Shown here: positions 51,426 through 59,521 of the stretch, in pieces
Layout of the letters: every line of letters begins with the position of its first letter
Numbering within the stretch: position 1 is the stretch's first letter
Source of the DNA: Actinoplanes sandaracinus
Lineage (GTDB): Bacteria; Actinomycetota; Actinomycetes; Mycobacteriales; Micromonosporaceae
DNA: 64,000 bases
Direction: 5' to 3'
Assembly (NCBI RefSeq): GCF_030009775.1
Contig: NZ_JASCTH010000024.1
Span: forward strand, 112,295-176,294
Translations under genes and position numbers: made by a program
Notes under the pieces: model-generated
The model's input: the letters and a program-made list of their open reading frames with translations, nothing else
Database searches by the model: none
Told to the model about the DNA's origin: nothing

Positions 51426-53144
51426 TCAGAGTGTCTGGATCGTGGCGATCCGTTCCTCCAACTGCTCGATCGTGGCCTGCGCGCTCGGCGGCCCGCCACA
51501 GAGCCGGCGCAGCTCCGCATGGATCTTGCCGTGCGGCAGGTTGGTGCGGTGGTGATGCGCCGCGACCAGGGTGTTCAACTGCCGCCGCAGACTGTTGCGC
51601 CGCTCCCCCGCGCTCATCGGCACGACCGGCTCCCGAACCACCGGCTCCGCGGTCTTCGCCTGCTCCGCCTGCTGCCGTTTCTGGGCCGCCATCTGGTCGG
51701 ACTGGCGCCTGTTCAGCAGGGTGGTCACCTCGTCCGGGGTGAGCAGGCCGGGCAGCCCCAGATAGTCCGCCTCCTCGGCGGTCCCGGTCAGCGCCCCGGT
51801 GCCGAACGACGTGCCGTCGTAGATGACCTGGTCCAGTTCCGCGGTGGCGGACAGCGCCTCGAACTTCTTGTCCAGATCCCCGAGGGCGTCCTCCGCCTTC
51901 TGAGCCCGCTCCAGCAGGGAGTCCTCGAGGCCGTCCTTCTCCTTCGGCGCGCCCAGCACGTGGTTGCGCTGCGCCTCCATCTCGCTGGCCAGCCCGAGTA
52001 GGTGCGGGACGCTCGGCAGGAACACCGTGGCGGTCTCGCCCTCCCGCCGGGCCCGCACGAATCGGCCGATCGCCTGCGCGAAATAGAGCGGGGTGGAGGC
52101 GCTGGTGGCGTAGACGCCGACGGCCAGGCGCGGGATGTCGACGCCCTCGGACACCATCCGGACGGCGACCATCCAGCGTTTGTCCGAGGCGGCGAACTCG
52201 GCGATCCGGCCGGAGGCGCCCTCGTCGTCGGAGAGCACCACGGTGGCCGGCTCGCCGGTGAGGTCGTGGAGCAGCTTCGCGTACGCCCGGGCGGCCTGCT
52301 GGTCACTGGCGATGACCAGCCCGCCCGCGTCCGGCATGCCGTGCTCACGGATCTTCGTGAGGCGGGCGTCGGCGGCTCGCATCACCTGCGGCATCCAGTC
52401 GCCCCGGTGGTCCAGGGCGGTCCGCCAGGCCTGGGCGATCAGGTCCTTCGTCATCGGCTCGCCCAGCCGGGCGGCCAGCTCGTCGCCGGCGTTGGTGCGC
52501 CAACGGGTCTCGCCCGAGTACGCCATGAACAGCACCGGGCGCACGACCCGGTCCTTGAGCGCGTCGGCGTAGCCGTACACCGAGTCGGCGTGCGAGCGCT
52601 GGATGCCGTCCTGGCCCCGCTCATAGGTCACGAACGGGATCGGGTTCTCGTCCGACCGGAACGGCGTGCCGGTGAGCAAGAGGCGGCGTACGGCCGGCTG
52701 GAAGGCGTCCTTGACCCCGTCGCCCCAGGTGCGTGAGTCACCGGCGTGGTGGATCTCGTCGAGGATGACGAACGTGCGCCGGGTGAGGGTGCGCCGCTTG
52801 TGCACGGCCGGCGCCATGCCGACCTGGGCGTAGGTGATCACCGCCCCGTGGAAGTCGCGCGACGAGTGCACGTCCGAGTTGCGGAAGTTCGGGTCGAGCT
52901 GGATGCCGACCCGGGCCGCCGCCTGCGCCCACTGGGTCTTCAGGTGCTCGGTGGGGCAGACCACGGTGACCGCGTCACAGGTGCCGTCGACGAGCACCTC
53001 GGCGGCGATCCGCAGCGCGAACGTGGTCTTGCCGGCGCCGGGCGTCGCCACGGCCATGAAGTCCTCGGAACGGCGACGAAGGTACGTCACCATCGCCTTG
53101 CGCTGCCAGTCCCGCAGCGTCGGAAAGGTATCCAGGTTGGGCAC
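51426..53144 (-). CDS. DEAD/DEAH-box helicase (XPB/type-III-restriction-like superfamily 2)
   Basis: About 572 residues. Walker A VATPGAGKTTFALR, motif II LDEIHHAG (DEIH), motif III LLLTGTPFRSD, motif V/VI (RMVSEGVDIPRLAVG, FAQAIGRFVRARR). A coiled-coil C-terminal region of about 170 residues follows. Substrate is unknown; this ATPase is common in Actinobacteria near sigma factor genes. GTG 53144 is preferred; the TTG at 53156 would add four residues. Its stop is 13 nt from the palindromic operator. Confidence 0.9.
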   Translation of the reverse strand: MPNLDTFPTLRDWQRKAMVTYLRRRSEDFMAVATPGAGKTTFALRIAAEVLVDGTCDAVTVVCPTEHLKTQWAQAAARVGIQLDPNFRNSDVHSSRDFHGAVITYAQVGMAPAVHKRRTLTRRTFVILDEIHHAGDSRTWGDGVKDAFQPAVRRLLLTGTPFRSDENPIPFVTYERGQDGIQRSHADSVYGYADALKDRVVRPVLFMAYSGETRWRTNAGDELAARLGEPMTKDLIAQAWRTALDHRGDWMPQVMRAADARLTKIREHGMPDAGGLVIASDQQAARAYAKLLHDLTGEPATVVLSDDEGASGRIAEFAASDKRWMVAVRMVSEGVDIPRLAVGVYATSASTPLYFAQAIGRFVRARREGETATVFLPSVPHLLGLASEMEAQRNHVLGAPKEKDGLEDSLLERAQKAEDALGDLDKKFEALSATAELDQVIYDGTSFGTGALTGTAEEADYLGLPGLLTPDEVTTLLNRRQSDQMAAQKRQQAEQAKTAEPVVREPVVPMSAGERRNSLRRQLNTLVAAHHHRTNLPHGKIHAELRRLCGGPPSAQATIEQLEERIATIQTL

Positions 53145-53181
53145 AGGCGGGCTCAAACTCCCGAAATCCCTTCGTCCATGG

Positions 53182-53211
53182 AAAAACCTCCGCGATTCAT
53201 CGGCGCGGAGG
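53182..53211 (-). terminator. Intrinsic terminator after the TRIC-type channel gene
   Basis: On the minus strand CCTCCGCG pairs with CGCGGAGG around a 9-nt loop and is followed directly by TTTTT. It sits 40 nt past the stop at 53251 and before the helicase gene. Confidence 0.9.
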
Positions 53212-53250
53212 CGGGGTCCAGCATAGCCGCGGACTGTTGCCGGACTCCGG

Positions 53251-53865
53251 TTACGGCACCGCCACCGGCGCCGACCATCGGCGGTAGAGCGCGATCAACC
53301 GGACTCCGGTGATCAGGGCCGCGGCGAGGGTGAGCGGGACCAGGCCGGTCAGTTTCAGCCGGTCCAGGACAGCCACCAGCACGGCGCCGCCAAGGGCGAC
53401 CACCGCGTAGATCTCTCGTTGCAGAACCGCCGGGATCTCCCCGGTGAGCAGGTCACGGGTCAGGCCGCCGCCGATCGCTGTGAGCATGCCCACGAGACAG
53501 GCGCCGACCGCCGGCACGCCGGCGTCGAGCGCCTTCAGCGTGCCGGTCACGGTGAACAGACCCAGTCCGGCGGCGTCCAGCATCAGCACGGCACGCCGCA
53601 TCCGGTGCAGTGCCGGATGCAGCCAGAAGACCGCGACCGAGGCGGCCACGGCCGTCACCGCGTACCGCCAGTCGGCGAACGCCAGCGGGGGGACGGCCCC
53701 GATCACCAGGTCACGCAGGATGCCGCCGCCGAGCGCGGCCGCGAAGCCGACGAACGCGACGCCGAACAGGTCGAGCCGTTTCGCGACGCCGGCCGAAGCG
53801 CCGGACGCGGCGAACACCGCCACACCGACAAGATCCGCGACGAGCAGCAGATATCCGCCCGTCAC
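53251..53865 (-). CDS. Trimeric intracellular cation channel (TRIC) / UPF0126 family membrane protein
   Basis: 204 residues. Six to seven hydrophobic helices in two inverted-type repeats, each opening with a Gly-rich motif: LGGGILRDLVIGAVPP and IGGGLTRDLLTGEIP. These GGG..RD signatures define the family, whose prokaryotic members are K+/cation channels. It adds to the K+-linked genes of the window. GTG start. Its own terminator lies downstream. Confidence 0.93.
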   Translation of the reverse strand: MTGGYLLLVADLVGVAVFAASGASAGVAKRLDLFGVAFVGFAAALGGGILRDLVIGAVPPLAFADWRYAVTAVAASVAVFWLHPALHRMRRAVLMLDAAGLGLFTVTGTLKALDAGVPAVGACLVGMLTAIGGGLTRDLLTGEIPAVLQREIYAVVALGGAVLVAVLDRLKLTGLVPLTLAAALITGVRLIALYRRWSAPVAVP

Positions 53866-53872
53866 GGCCTGA

Positions 53873-54091
53873 TCAGGCCTTCATGGCCTGATAGATCTCC
53901 TTGCACTGCGGGCACACCGGCGATCCGGGCTTCGGCGTTTTGGTCACCGGGAAGGTCTCGCCGCAGAGTGCCACCACATGCGTGCCCATGACCGCGCTTT
54001 CCGCGATCTTCTCCTTGCGCACGTAGTGGAACATCTCGGGACCGGTGTCGGTGTCCTGTGTTTCCGGACGCTCCAGGATCTGGGTGCTCAC
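53873..54091 (-). CDS. DUF3039 zinc-ribbon protein
   Basis: 72 residues. MFHYVRKEKIAESAVMGTHV, then VALCGETFPVTKTPKPGSPV and CPQCKEIYQ. The Cys-x(n)-CxxC set suggests a zinc site. Conserved at the Rv2708c position between the two sigma genes. Function unknown. SD GAAGGG. Seven nt upstream of the TRIC gene, so the two are co-transcribed. Confidence 0.93.
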   Translation of the reverse strand: MSTQILERPETQDTDTGPEMFHYVRKEKIAESAVMGTHVVALCGETFPVTKTPKPGSPVCPQCKEIYQAMKA

Positions 54092-54287
54092 GGTTGTCTG
54101 CCCTTCGGGAAATCAAAGCTAGAGGCCACGACGGAGCCAGGGCTCCAGTCGACAAGTCTGACACCTCACGCCTGGTCGGTCCAACGACAACGCAGGGGCC
54201 GAACGCCGTACGGTTGCCAGTCGGGACCGCCCGCACCGACCTGCCGGGGCCTGTTCCGGGGCTGGCAGGGCACGACAAGGAGACACA

Positions 54288-55238
54288 GTGACTGACTTCG
54301 CGATTCGATACGGCGAGCACGTGACCCGTGCCCGCCGGGACGGCCGTCCGGTCGTGGCCCTGGAGAGCACGATCATCTCGCACGGCCTGCCGCACCCCGA
54401 CAACATCCGGGTGGCGCGCGAGATCGAGCAGGCCGTCCGGGACAACGGCGCGGTCCCGGCCACCATCGGCATGATCGGTGGTGAGGTGGTCGTCGGTCTG
54501 GAGGACCACCAGGTCGAGCGCCTGGCGTCGGCGGAGGCCGTGGCCAAGCTCTCGGTCCGGGACCTGGCGATCGCCGCCGCCCGGGGCGCCGACGGGGCCA
54601 CCACCGTCGCGGCCACCAGCGCGATCGCGGCGGCCGCGGGGATCGGCGTGTTCGCCACCGGCGGCCTCGGCGGGGTGCACCGCGAGGCGAACGTCACCTA
54701 CGACGAGTCGGCCGACCTCACCGCTCTGGCCCGCACCCCGATCGTGGTGGTCTGCGCCGGGGTGAAGTCGATCCTCGACGTCGGCGCCACCCTGGAGCGC
54801 CTGGAGACCCTCGGCGTCTCGGTGGCCGGCTATCAGACCCGGCGTTTCCCCGGCTTCTTCATCACCGACGGCGGCTTCGACCTCGACTGGCAGCTCGACT
54901 CGCCGGAGCAGGTGGCTGGCTTCATCCGGGCCCGCACCGGGCACGGCGTCACCGACGGCGCGCTGGTGCTGGCCAACCCGCTGCCCGCCGAGGAGCAGCT
55001 GGACCCGGCGCTGCACGACCGGACCCTGGCCACCGGGCTGAACCTGCTGGCCGAGCAGAACATCACCGGCAAAGCCGTCACCCCGTTCCTGCTGGGCCAC
55101 TTCCACGCCAGCACCGAGGGCCGGAGCCTGGCGGTCAACATCCGGATCATCCTGCGTAACGCGGCCCTGGCCGCCGAGATCGCCGTCGCCGCGGCCCGCG
55201 GATCGACGGCGCCGGTCGGCTTCGCCGTCCCGGCCTGA
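54288..55238 (+). CDS. psuG: Pseudouridine-5'-phosphate glycosidase
   Basis: 316 residues. Signature ALESTIISHGLPHPDN near the N-terminus, TTVAATSAIAAAAGIGVFAT, and GTDGALVLANPLP-like region (GVTDGALVLANPLPAEEQ). The enzyme reversibly cleaves the C-glycosidic bond of pseudouridine 5'-phosphate to uracil and ribose-5-phosphate. SD AAGGAGA. Followed 25 nt later by the PfkB kinase, giving a complete pseudouridine catabolic pair. Confidence 0.95.
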   Translation: MTDFAIRYGEHVTRARRDGRPVVALESTIISHGLPHPDNIRVAREIEQAVRDNGAVPATIGMIGGEVVVGLEDHQVERLASAEAVAKLSVRDLAIAAARGADGATTVAATSAIAAAAGIGVFATGGLGGVHREANVTYDESADLTALARTPIVVVCAGVKSILDVGATLERLETLGVSVAGYQTRRFPGFFITDGGFDLDWQLDSPEQVAGFIRARTGHGVTDGALVLANPLPAEEQLDPALHDRTLATGLNLLAEQNITGKAVTPFLLGHFHASTEGRSLAVNIRIILRNAALAAEIAVAAARGSTAPVGFAVPA

Positions 55239-55263
55239 CAACGTCCAGCGTGAGGAACAGCGC

Positions 55264-56145
55264 ATGATCTTCGTCGTCGGCGACCTGGTCACCGACGTCC
55301 TGGTCGAGCACGACGGGCCGATCCAGGCCGGCTCGGACACGGACGCCGCCATCCGGGTCGCCGGTGGCGGTCAGGCGGCGAACACGGCCGCCTGGCTGGC
55401 CCACTGCGGGCAGGCGGTCACCCTGATCGCGGCGGTCGGCGACGACCAGGCCGGGCGTGACCGGGTGGCGGAGCTCACGGCGGCCGGGGTGCGGTGCGCC
55501 GTGCGGGTCCATCCGGGCGCCGCCACCGGCAGCGTGGTGGTGCTCACCGGTGCGTCCGAACGCACCATGATCACCGACCGGGGCGCGTCGCTGCTGCTCG
55601 ATCCGCGGCACGTCACCTCGGTGATCGAGGCCGCGCCGGCCGGCGGCCACCTGCACCTCTCCGGCTATCCGCTGCTGCACGCGGGGTCCCGCCCGGCGGG
55701 CCTGGCGGCCCTCGCGGCCGCGGCCTCGGCCGGGATCACGGTCAGCGTCGACGCGGCGTCCGCCGCCCCGTTGCGCGCCACCGGGACAGAGGCCTTCCTG
55801 GATTGGGTACGCGGAACCGATCTGCTCCTGTGCAACGCGGACGAGGCCGGTGTGCTGGCCGGGCCGGGCACGTCGGCCGACCAGGCGGCGCGGCTGGCGG
55901 CGCACGTCCGCAACGTGGTGGTGAAGCAGGGTGCGGCCGGCGCCCGGTGGGCCGGGCCGGACGGCGGGGAATGGTCGGTGCCGGCGGAGGCCGTACCGGT
56001 GAAGGATCCGACCGGCGCGGGTGACGCCTTCGCGGCGGGCCTGCTCACCGCATGGTGTTCGGGCGCCGCGCCGGAAGCGGCGCTGCGGGCCGGTGGCACG
56101 CTGGGCGCCGCCGCGGTGGGACGGACCGGGGCGCGCCCCGCCTGA
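55264..56145 (+). CDS. psuK: PfkB-family carbohydrate kinase, probable pseudouridine kinase
   Basis: 293 residues. VVGDLVTDVLVEH start, GGGQAANTAAWLAHCG (ribokinase-type substrate motif), and C-terminal DPTGAGDAFAAGLL with the catalytic Asp. Placement after psuG assigns it to pseudouridine phosphorylation, supplying the PsuG substrate. ATG 55264. The gene ends 2 nt before the DUF3099 stop (convergent). Confidence 0.85.
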   Translation: MIFVVGDLVTDVLVEHDGPIQAGSDTDAAIRVAGGGQAANTAAWLAHCGQAVTLIAAVGDDQAGRDRVAELTAAGVRCAVRVHPGAATGSVVVLTGASERTMITDRGASLLLDPRHVTSVIEAAPAGGHLHLSGYPLLHAGSRPAGLAALAAAASAGITVSVDAASAAPLRATGTEAFLDWVRGTDLLLCNADEAGVLAGPGTSADQAARLAAHVRNVVVKQGAAGARWAGPDGGEWSVPAEAVPVKDPTGAGDAFAAGLLTAWCSGAAPEAALRAGGTLGAAAVGRTGARPA

Positions 56146-56147
56146 CG

Positions 56148-56540
56148 TCAGTCGCCGCGGCGTCGCGTCGCGTACCCCTCCTCGGGGTCCTCGACGATCT
56201 CGGAATCGATGGTGACGTGCTCCGGCTCGGCGGGGCGCGGCTCCTCGAGGGCCCGGCGGACGTCCTCGCGGGCGGCCTGGTCGGCGGCCCGCTCCTCCTT
56301 GCTCTTGGGCGGGCGGTCGTTGGCGATCAGCACCGCCATCCAGGGCAACAGGACCATGCCGAGCGCGCAGAGAGCGAGCCAGAGCGGCAGCAGTGGCACC
56401 TGGGCACTGATCAGGATCCCGCCGAGGATGAGGCAACCCGCCCGCACCGCCATCATCGATACATAGCGGATCTGCCGGCTACGAAGCTGAGCGTCCTGGC
56501 TGCGAGCCGCATCGGTGATCAACACCGGTTGCTTTTTCAC
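56148..56540 (-). CDS. DUF3099 membrane protein
   Basis: 130 residues. VLITDAARSQDAQLRSRQIRY is the family start. Two helices follow (AGCLILGGILISAQVPLLPL, ALCALGMVLLPWMAVLI) and an acidic cytoplasmic tail (EEPRPAEPEHVTIDSEIVED). Actinobacteria-specific, matches Rv2709. GTG 56540 with GGAGA SD. Function unknown. Confidence 0.9.
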   Translation of the reverse strand: MKKQPVLITDAARSQDAQLRSRQIRYVSMMAVRAGCLILGGILISAQVPLLPLWLALCALGMVLLPWMAVLIANDRPPKSKEERAADQAAREDVRRALEEPRPAEPEHVTIDSEIVEDPEEGYATRRRGD

Positions 56541-56595
56541 GCGAGGTCTCCGATCGACCTCGCCATCCTCGCACTCACCGGGCCACACCGCCCAG

Positions 56596-57174
56596 CTAGG
56601 CTTCTTTCGCGGCTTTCGCTTCGGCCTTGACCTGCTTCTTGTAGGCGCGCACCCGGGCCAGCGACTCGGCGTCGACGATGTCGGCGACGGACCGGTAGGA
56701 CCCCTCCTCGCCGTAACCGCCGGCCGCCTCCCGCCAGCCCTCCGGCCGCACGTCGTAGAGCTTGCCCAGCAGCGCCACGAAGATCTGCGCCTTCTGCTTG
56801 CCGAACCCGGGCAGGGCGAGGATGCGCCGGTACAGCTCGGCGCCGGTGGCGACGCCACGCCACAGGTTGGCGGCGTCGCCGTCGTACTCGTCGGCGATGA
56901 CCCGGCAGACCTCCTGCGACCGCAGCGCCATCGCCTTGGGGAAACGGTGCAGGGCCGGCGGCTCGGCGAAGATCGCGATCAGCCGCTCCGGGTCGAAGTC
57001 GGCGATCTCGGCGGCGGCCGGCTCGTGCCCGAGCCGCTGCGCCAGGACCCACGGCGAGGTGAAGGCCTTCTCCAGGGTGATCTGCTGGTCCAGCACGATG
57101 CCGAGGGTCACCGCGAGCGGATCGCGGTTGAGCAGATCGTTGGCTTCGGCCGGTATGGGCAGCGAGAACGTCAC
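56596..57174 (-). CDS. HhH-GPD-type base excision repair protein
   Basis: 192 residues. The hairpin-helix-hairpin LALPGFGKQKAQIFVALLG and preceding VLDQQITLEKAF fit the endonuclease III/AlkA glycosylase superfamily. The catalytic Asp that follows HhH in this superfamily is not obvious, so activity is uncertain. No FeS cysteines. CATCAT 6 nt upstream of GTG 57174 and no SD: leaderless start. Confidence 0.85.
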   Translation of the reverse strand: MTFSLPIPAEANDLLNRDPLAVTLGIVLDQQITLEKAFTSPWVLAQRLGHEPAAAEIADFDPERLIAIFAEPPALHRFPKAMALRSQEVCRVIADEYDGDAANLWRGVATGAELYRRILALPGFGKQKAQIFVALLGKLYDVRPEGWREAAGGYGEEGSYRSVADIVDAESLARVRAYKKQVKAEAKAAKEA

Positions 57175-57180
57175 GTGACC

Positions 57181-57186
57181 ATGATG
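57181..57186 (-). promoter_or_regulatory. Leaderless-type -10 element
   Basis: Minus-strand CATCAT, 6 nt before the GTG at 57174. Confidence 0.4.
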
Positions 57187-57256
57187 TCAGGTTCCACGAC
57201 GGCCTCGATGCGGTGGACGCCCACACGCGGCACGCCGACCGGGGCGGGCCGTCTCC

Positions 57257-58834
57257 TCACGCGATGCGAGCGGCACGGCCGAGCACCTGGCTCATGTCGA
57301 GCACGAGCAGGACCAGGCCGTCGCCGAGCAGGGCGGTCCCGGAGAACTCGTCGGCGTAGGCGAGCAGACCCTCCATCGGCTTGAGGACCACGTCGGCCTC
57401 ACGATGGAACCGCTCGACGAGCAGGCCGGTCCGCCGGCCGTTCACGCTCACCACGAGGATCCGCCGGTCGGCGCCGGCGTCGGCGGACCACGGCATGTCC
57501 AGGACCCGGGCCAGATCGACCACCGGAACCACGTCGCCGCGCAGCATCATCACCTCCTGGCGCAGCACCCGGCCCATCTCCCCGGCCGGCACCCGGGCCG
57601 TCTCGACCACCAGGTCGACCGGGACGCCGAAGCGCTGCCCGCCCACGCCGACCACCATCACCCGGGTGACCGCCGTGGACAGCGGCACCCGCAACCGGAC
57701 GGCCGTCCCCTCACCGGGCTCGGACCGGATGGTGACCGCTCCGCCCAGCTTCTCGACACCCGCCCGGACCGCGTCCATGCCGGCGCCCCGCCCGGGCCGG
57801 ACGGGGATCTGCGCCGCCGTCGTGAAATCCGGGCCGGCCCCGCGCCCGTCGTCCGACACCTCGACGATCACCGCGTCCCGGTCGGCGACCGCCGTGAGGG
57901 TAAGCCGGCCGGCCGGCGCCTTTCCGGCGGCGACCCGCTCGGCGGACGGCTCGATGCCGTGGACCACGCTGTTGCGCACCAGGTGCGTCAGGGGTTCGCC
58001 CAGAGCCTCGATGACGTCGGCGTCGGCCACCGTGTCCTCGCCCTCGGTGACCAGCTCGACGGTCGTGCCGAGGCGCCGGCTGAGGTCCCGGACCAGTGGG
58101 GGGAACCGTCCGAACGCCACCGAGAGCGGAACCATCCGTACGTCGGTGACGGCGGCCCGCAACTGCTCGGCGATCCGGTGCATCCCGGCGTGCTGGTCCT
58201 TGATCCGGCGGCTGAGCATCCGGCTGCCGAACTCCTCCTCGGCGGCGACGGCCAGGAAGGTGAGCCCGTTCGTGGCCACGTTCAGCTCGGCGGCCAGCTC
58301 CACCAGCCGGTCCATCTTCTCCTTGCCGACCTCGATCACCGGGGTGACGGGCACGGTGACCGTCTCCTCGGCCTCCGGCGGCGGCTCGCCGCCGCCGGGG
58401 CGCCGGGTGAGCGCCCCGCTCTTCGTCGCCCGCGTGGGGGGCGTCGCCTCGCCGCCGAGCGGGGCGCGCAGTCGGGTGATCAGCTCCGCCGCGTCGGCGC
58501 CCGCGCTCGACGGGAGCCGCTCGTGCGTGCTCACATGTGCCAGCCAGCCACGGATCAGGTCGAAGGCGGCCAGCAGGTCGCCGGTCATGCCCGAGTCGAG
58601 GCCCAGACGGCCGGCGCGGACCTCGGCCAGCAGGTCCTCGGTGGCGTGCGTGAGGCGGGTCAGCTCCGGGAGGTCGAAGAGCCCGGACGAGCCCTTGACC
58701 GTGTGCGCGGCCCGGAACACCTCGTTGACCGGTTCCGGGTCGCCGGGCACGCGCTCCAGCCGGAGCAGTCCCCGGCCCGCCTGGGAGAGCAGGTCGTCCG
58801 TCTCGGCGAGGAACTGGGCGAGCAGCGGGTTCAT
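57257..58834 (-). CDS. cheA: Chemotaxis histidine kinase CheA (no P2 domain)
   Basis: 525 residues. P1 phosphotransfer domain with the phospho-His in RAAHTVKGSSG (His 44). A short Pro/Thr-rich linker replaces the usual P2 CheY/CheB-binding domain. P3 dimerisation (MDRLVELAAELNVATNGL), P4 kinase (HLVRNSVVHGIE, DDGRGAG, GRGAGMDAVRAG) and a P5 CheW-like domain at the end. It passes phosphoryl groups to an unlinked CheY. ATG 58834. The 3' end of the cluster; no cheY, cheR or cheB is present. Confidence 0.94.
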   Translation of the reverse strand: MNPLLAQFLAETDDLLSQAGRGLLRLERVPGDPEPVNEVFRAAHTVKGSSGLFDLPELTRLTHATEDLLAEVRAGRLGLDSGMTGDLLAAFDLIRGWLAHVSTHERLPSSAGADAAELITRLRAPLGGEATPPTRATKSGALTRRPGGGEPPPEAEETVTVPVTPVIEVGKEKMDRLVELAAELNVATNGLTFLAVAAEEEFGSRMLSRRIKDQHAGMHRIAEQLRAAVTDVRMVPLSVAFGRFPPLVRDLSRRLGTTVELVTEGEDTVADADVIEALGEPLTHLVRNSVVHGIEPSAERVAAGKAPAGRLTLTAVADRDAVIVEVSDDGRGAGPDFTTAAQIPVRPGRGAGMDAVRAGVEKLGGAVTIRSEPGEGTAVRLRVPLSTAVTRVMVVGVGGQRFGVPVDLVVETARVPAGEMGRVLRQEVMMLRGDVVPVVDLARVLDMPWSADAGADRRILVVSVNGRRTGLLVERFHREADVVLKPMEGLLAYADEFSGTALLGDGLVLLVLDMSQVLGRAARIA

Positions 58835-58874
58835 GCCGCCACCTCCCGGTCTGCGGCACCGGCGCTTCCGGCGG

Positions 58875-59501
58875 TCAGCATCGTCCGGCCCCGGGCGAGG
58901 TGTCCGGGGGTGGCAGCGTGCCGACCGCGCCGGTCACCACGTCCGGCCGTCCCTCGCGGGGAGAAGCCGGTCCACCCGGACGAGCTGGAGCATCCGCTGC
59001 CGGCCCGGGAGGTCCGCCACGGGCGGGCGGCGAACCGTCGCGCGTGGACCGTTTCCCGGAGAGCCGGGGGAACCGGCCGCCGATCAGGTTGTCGACGTCG
59101 AGCACCGTGGTCATCCCGCCCCGGGACTTAATCACACCGGCCAGCACGCCGGACCGGTCCGCCGGCCGCACCGACGAGGCCGGCTGGACCTGCCGCGGGT
59201 CGCAGCGGATCACACCGGACACCCGGTCGACCACGAAACCGAGCGGCACGTCCCCGTCCACCACGATCACCCGGCTGGTCTCGTCGTGCCCGGCCCGGTC
59301 CCTCGCGCGGCGGCTCCGCAGACTGACCACCGGCAGCACCCGGCCACGCAGGTCGGCCAGGCCCTCCAGCGAGGGCGGGCCGAACGGCACCTTCACCACC
59401 GCGGGCATCCGAATGATCTCCCGCACCCGGCGCGCCGGGACGGCGTACCGCTCCCCCGCCACGTCGAACGTCACGTAGTCGTCGTGCTCGGCGGCGTCCA
59501 T
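58875..59501 (-). CDS. cheW: CheW-like coupling protein with disordered tail
   Basis: 208 residues. A CheW fold (YVTFDVAGERYAVPARRVRE, GLADLRGRVLPVVSLRSRRA, GVIKSRGGMTTVLDVDNLI) to about residue 145, then a Pro/Gly/Arg-rich tail of 60 residues. It couples the receptor to CheA. Lies 40 nt upstream of cheA and 20 nt downstream of the receptor gene, an apparent operon. Confidence 0.93.
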   Translation of the reverse strand: MDAAEHDDYVTFDVAGERYAVPARRVREIIRMPAVVKVPFGPPSLEGLADLRGRVLPVVSLRSRRARDRAGHDETSRVIVVDGDVPLGFVVDRVSGVIRCDPRQVQPASSVRPADRSGVLAGVIKSRGGMTTVLDVDNLIGGRFPRLSGKRSTRDGSPPARGGPPGPAADAPARPGGPASPREGRPDVVTGAVGTLPPPDTSPGAGRC

Positions 59502-59521
59502 CCGGTGCCCTTCTCGCCCGG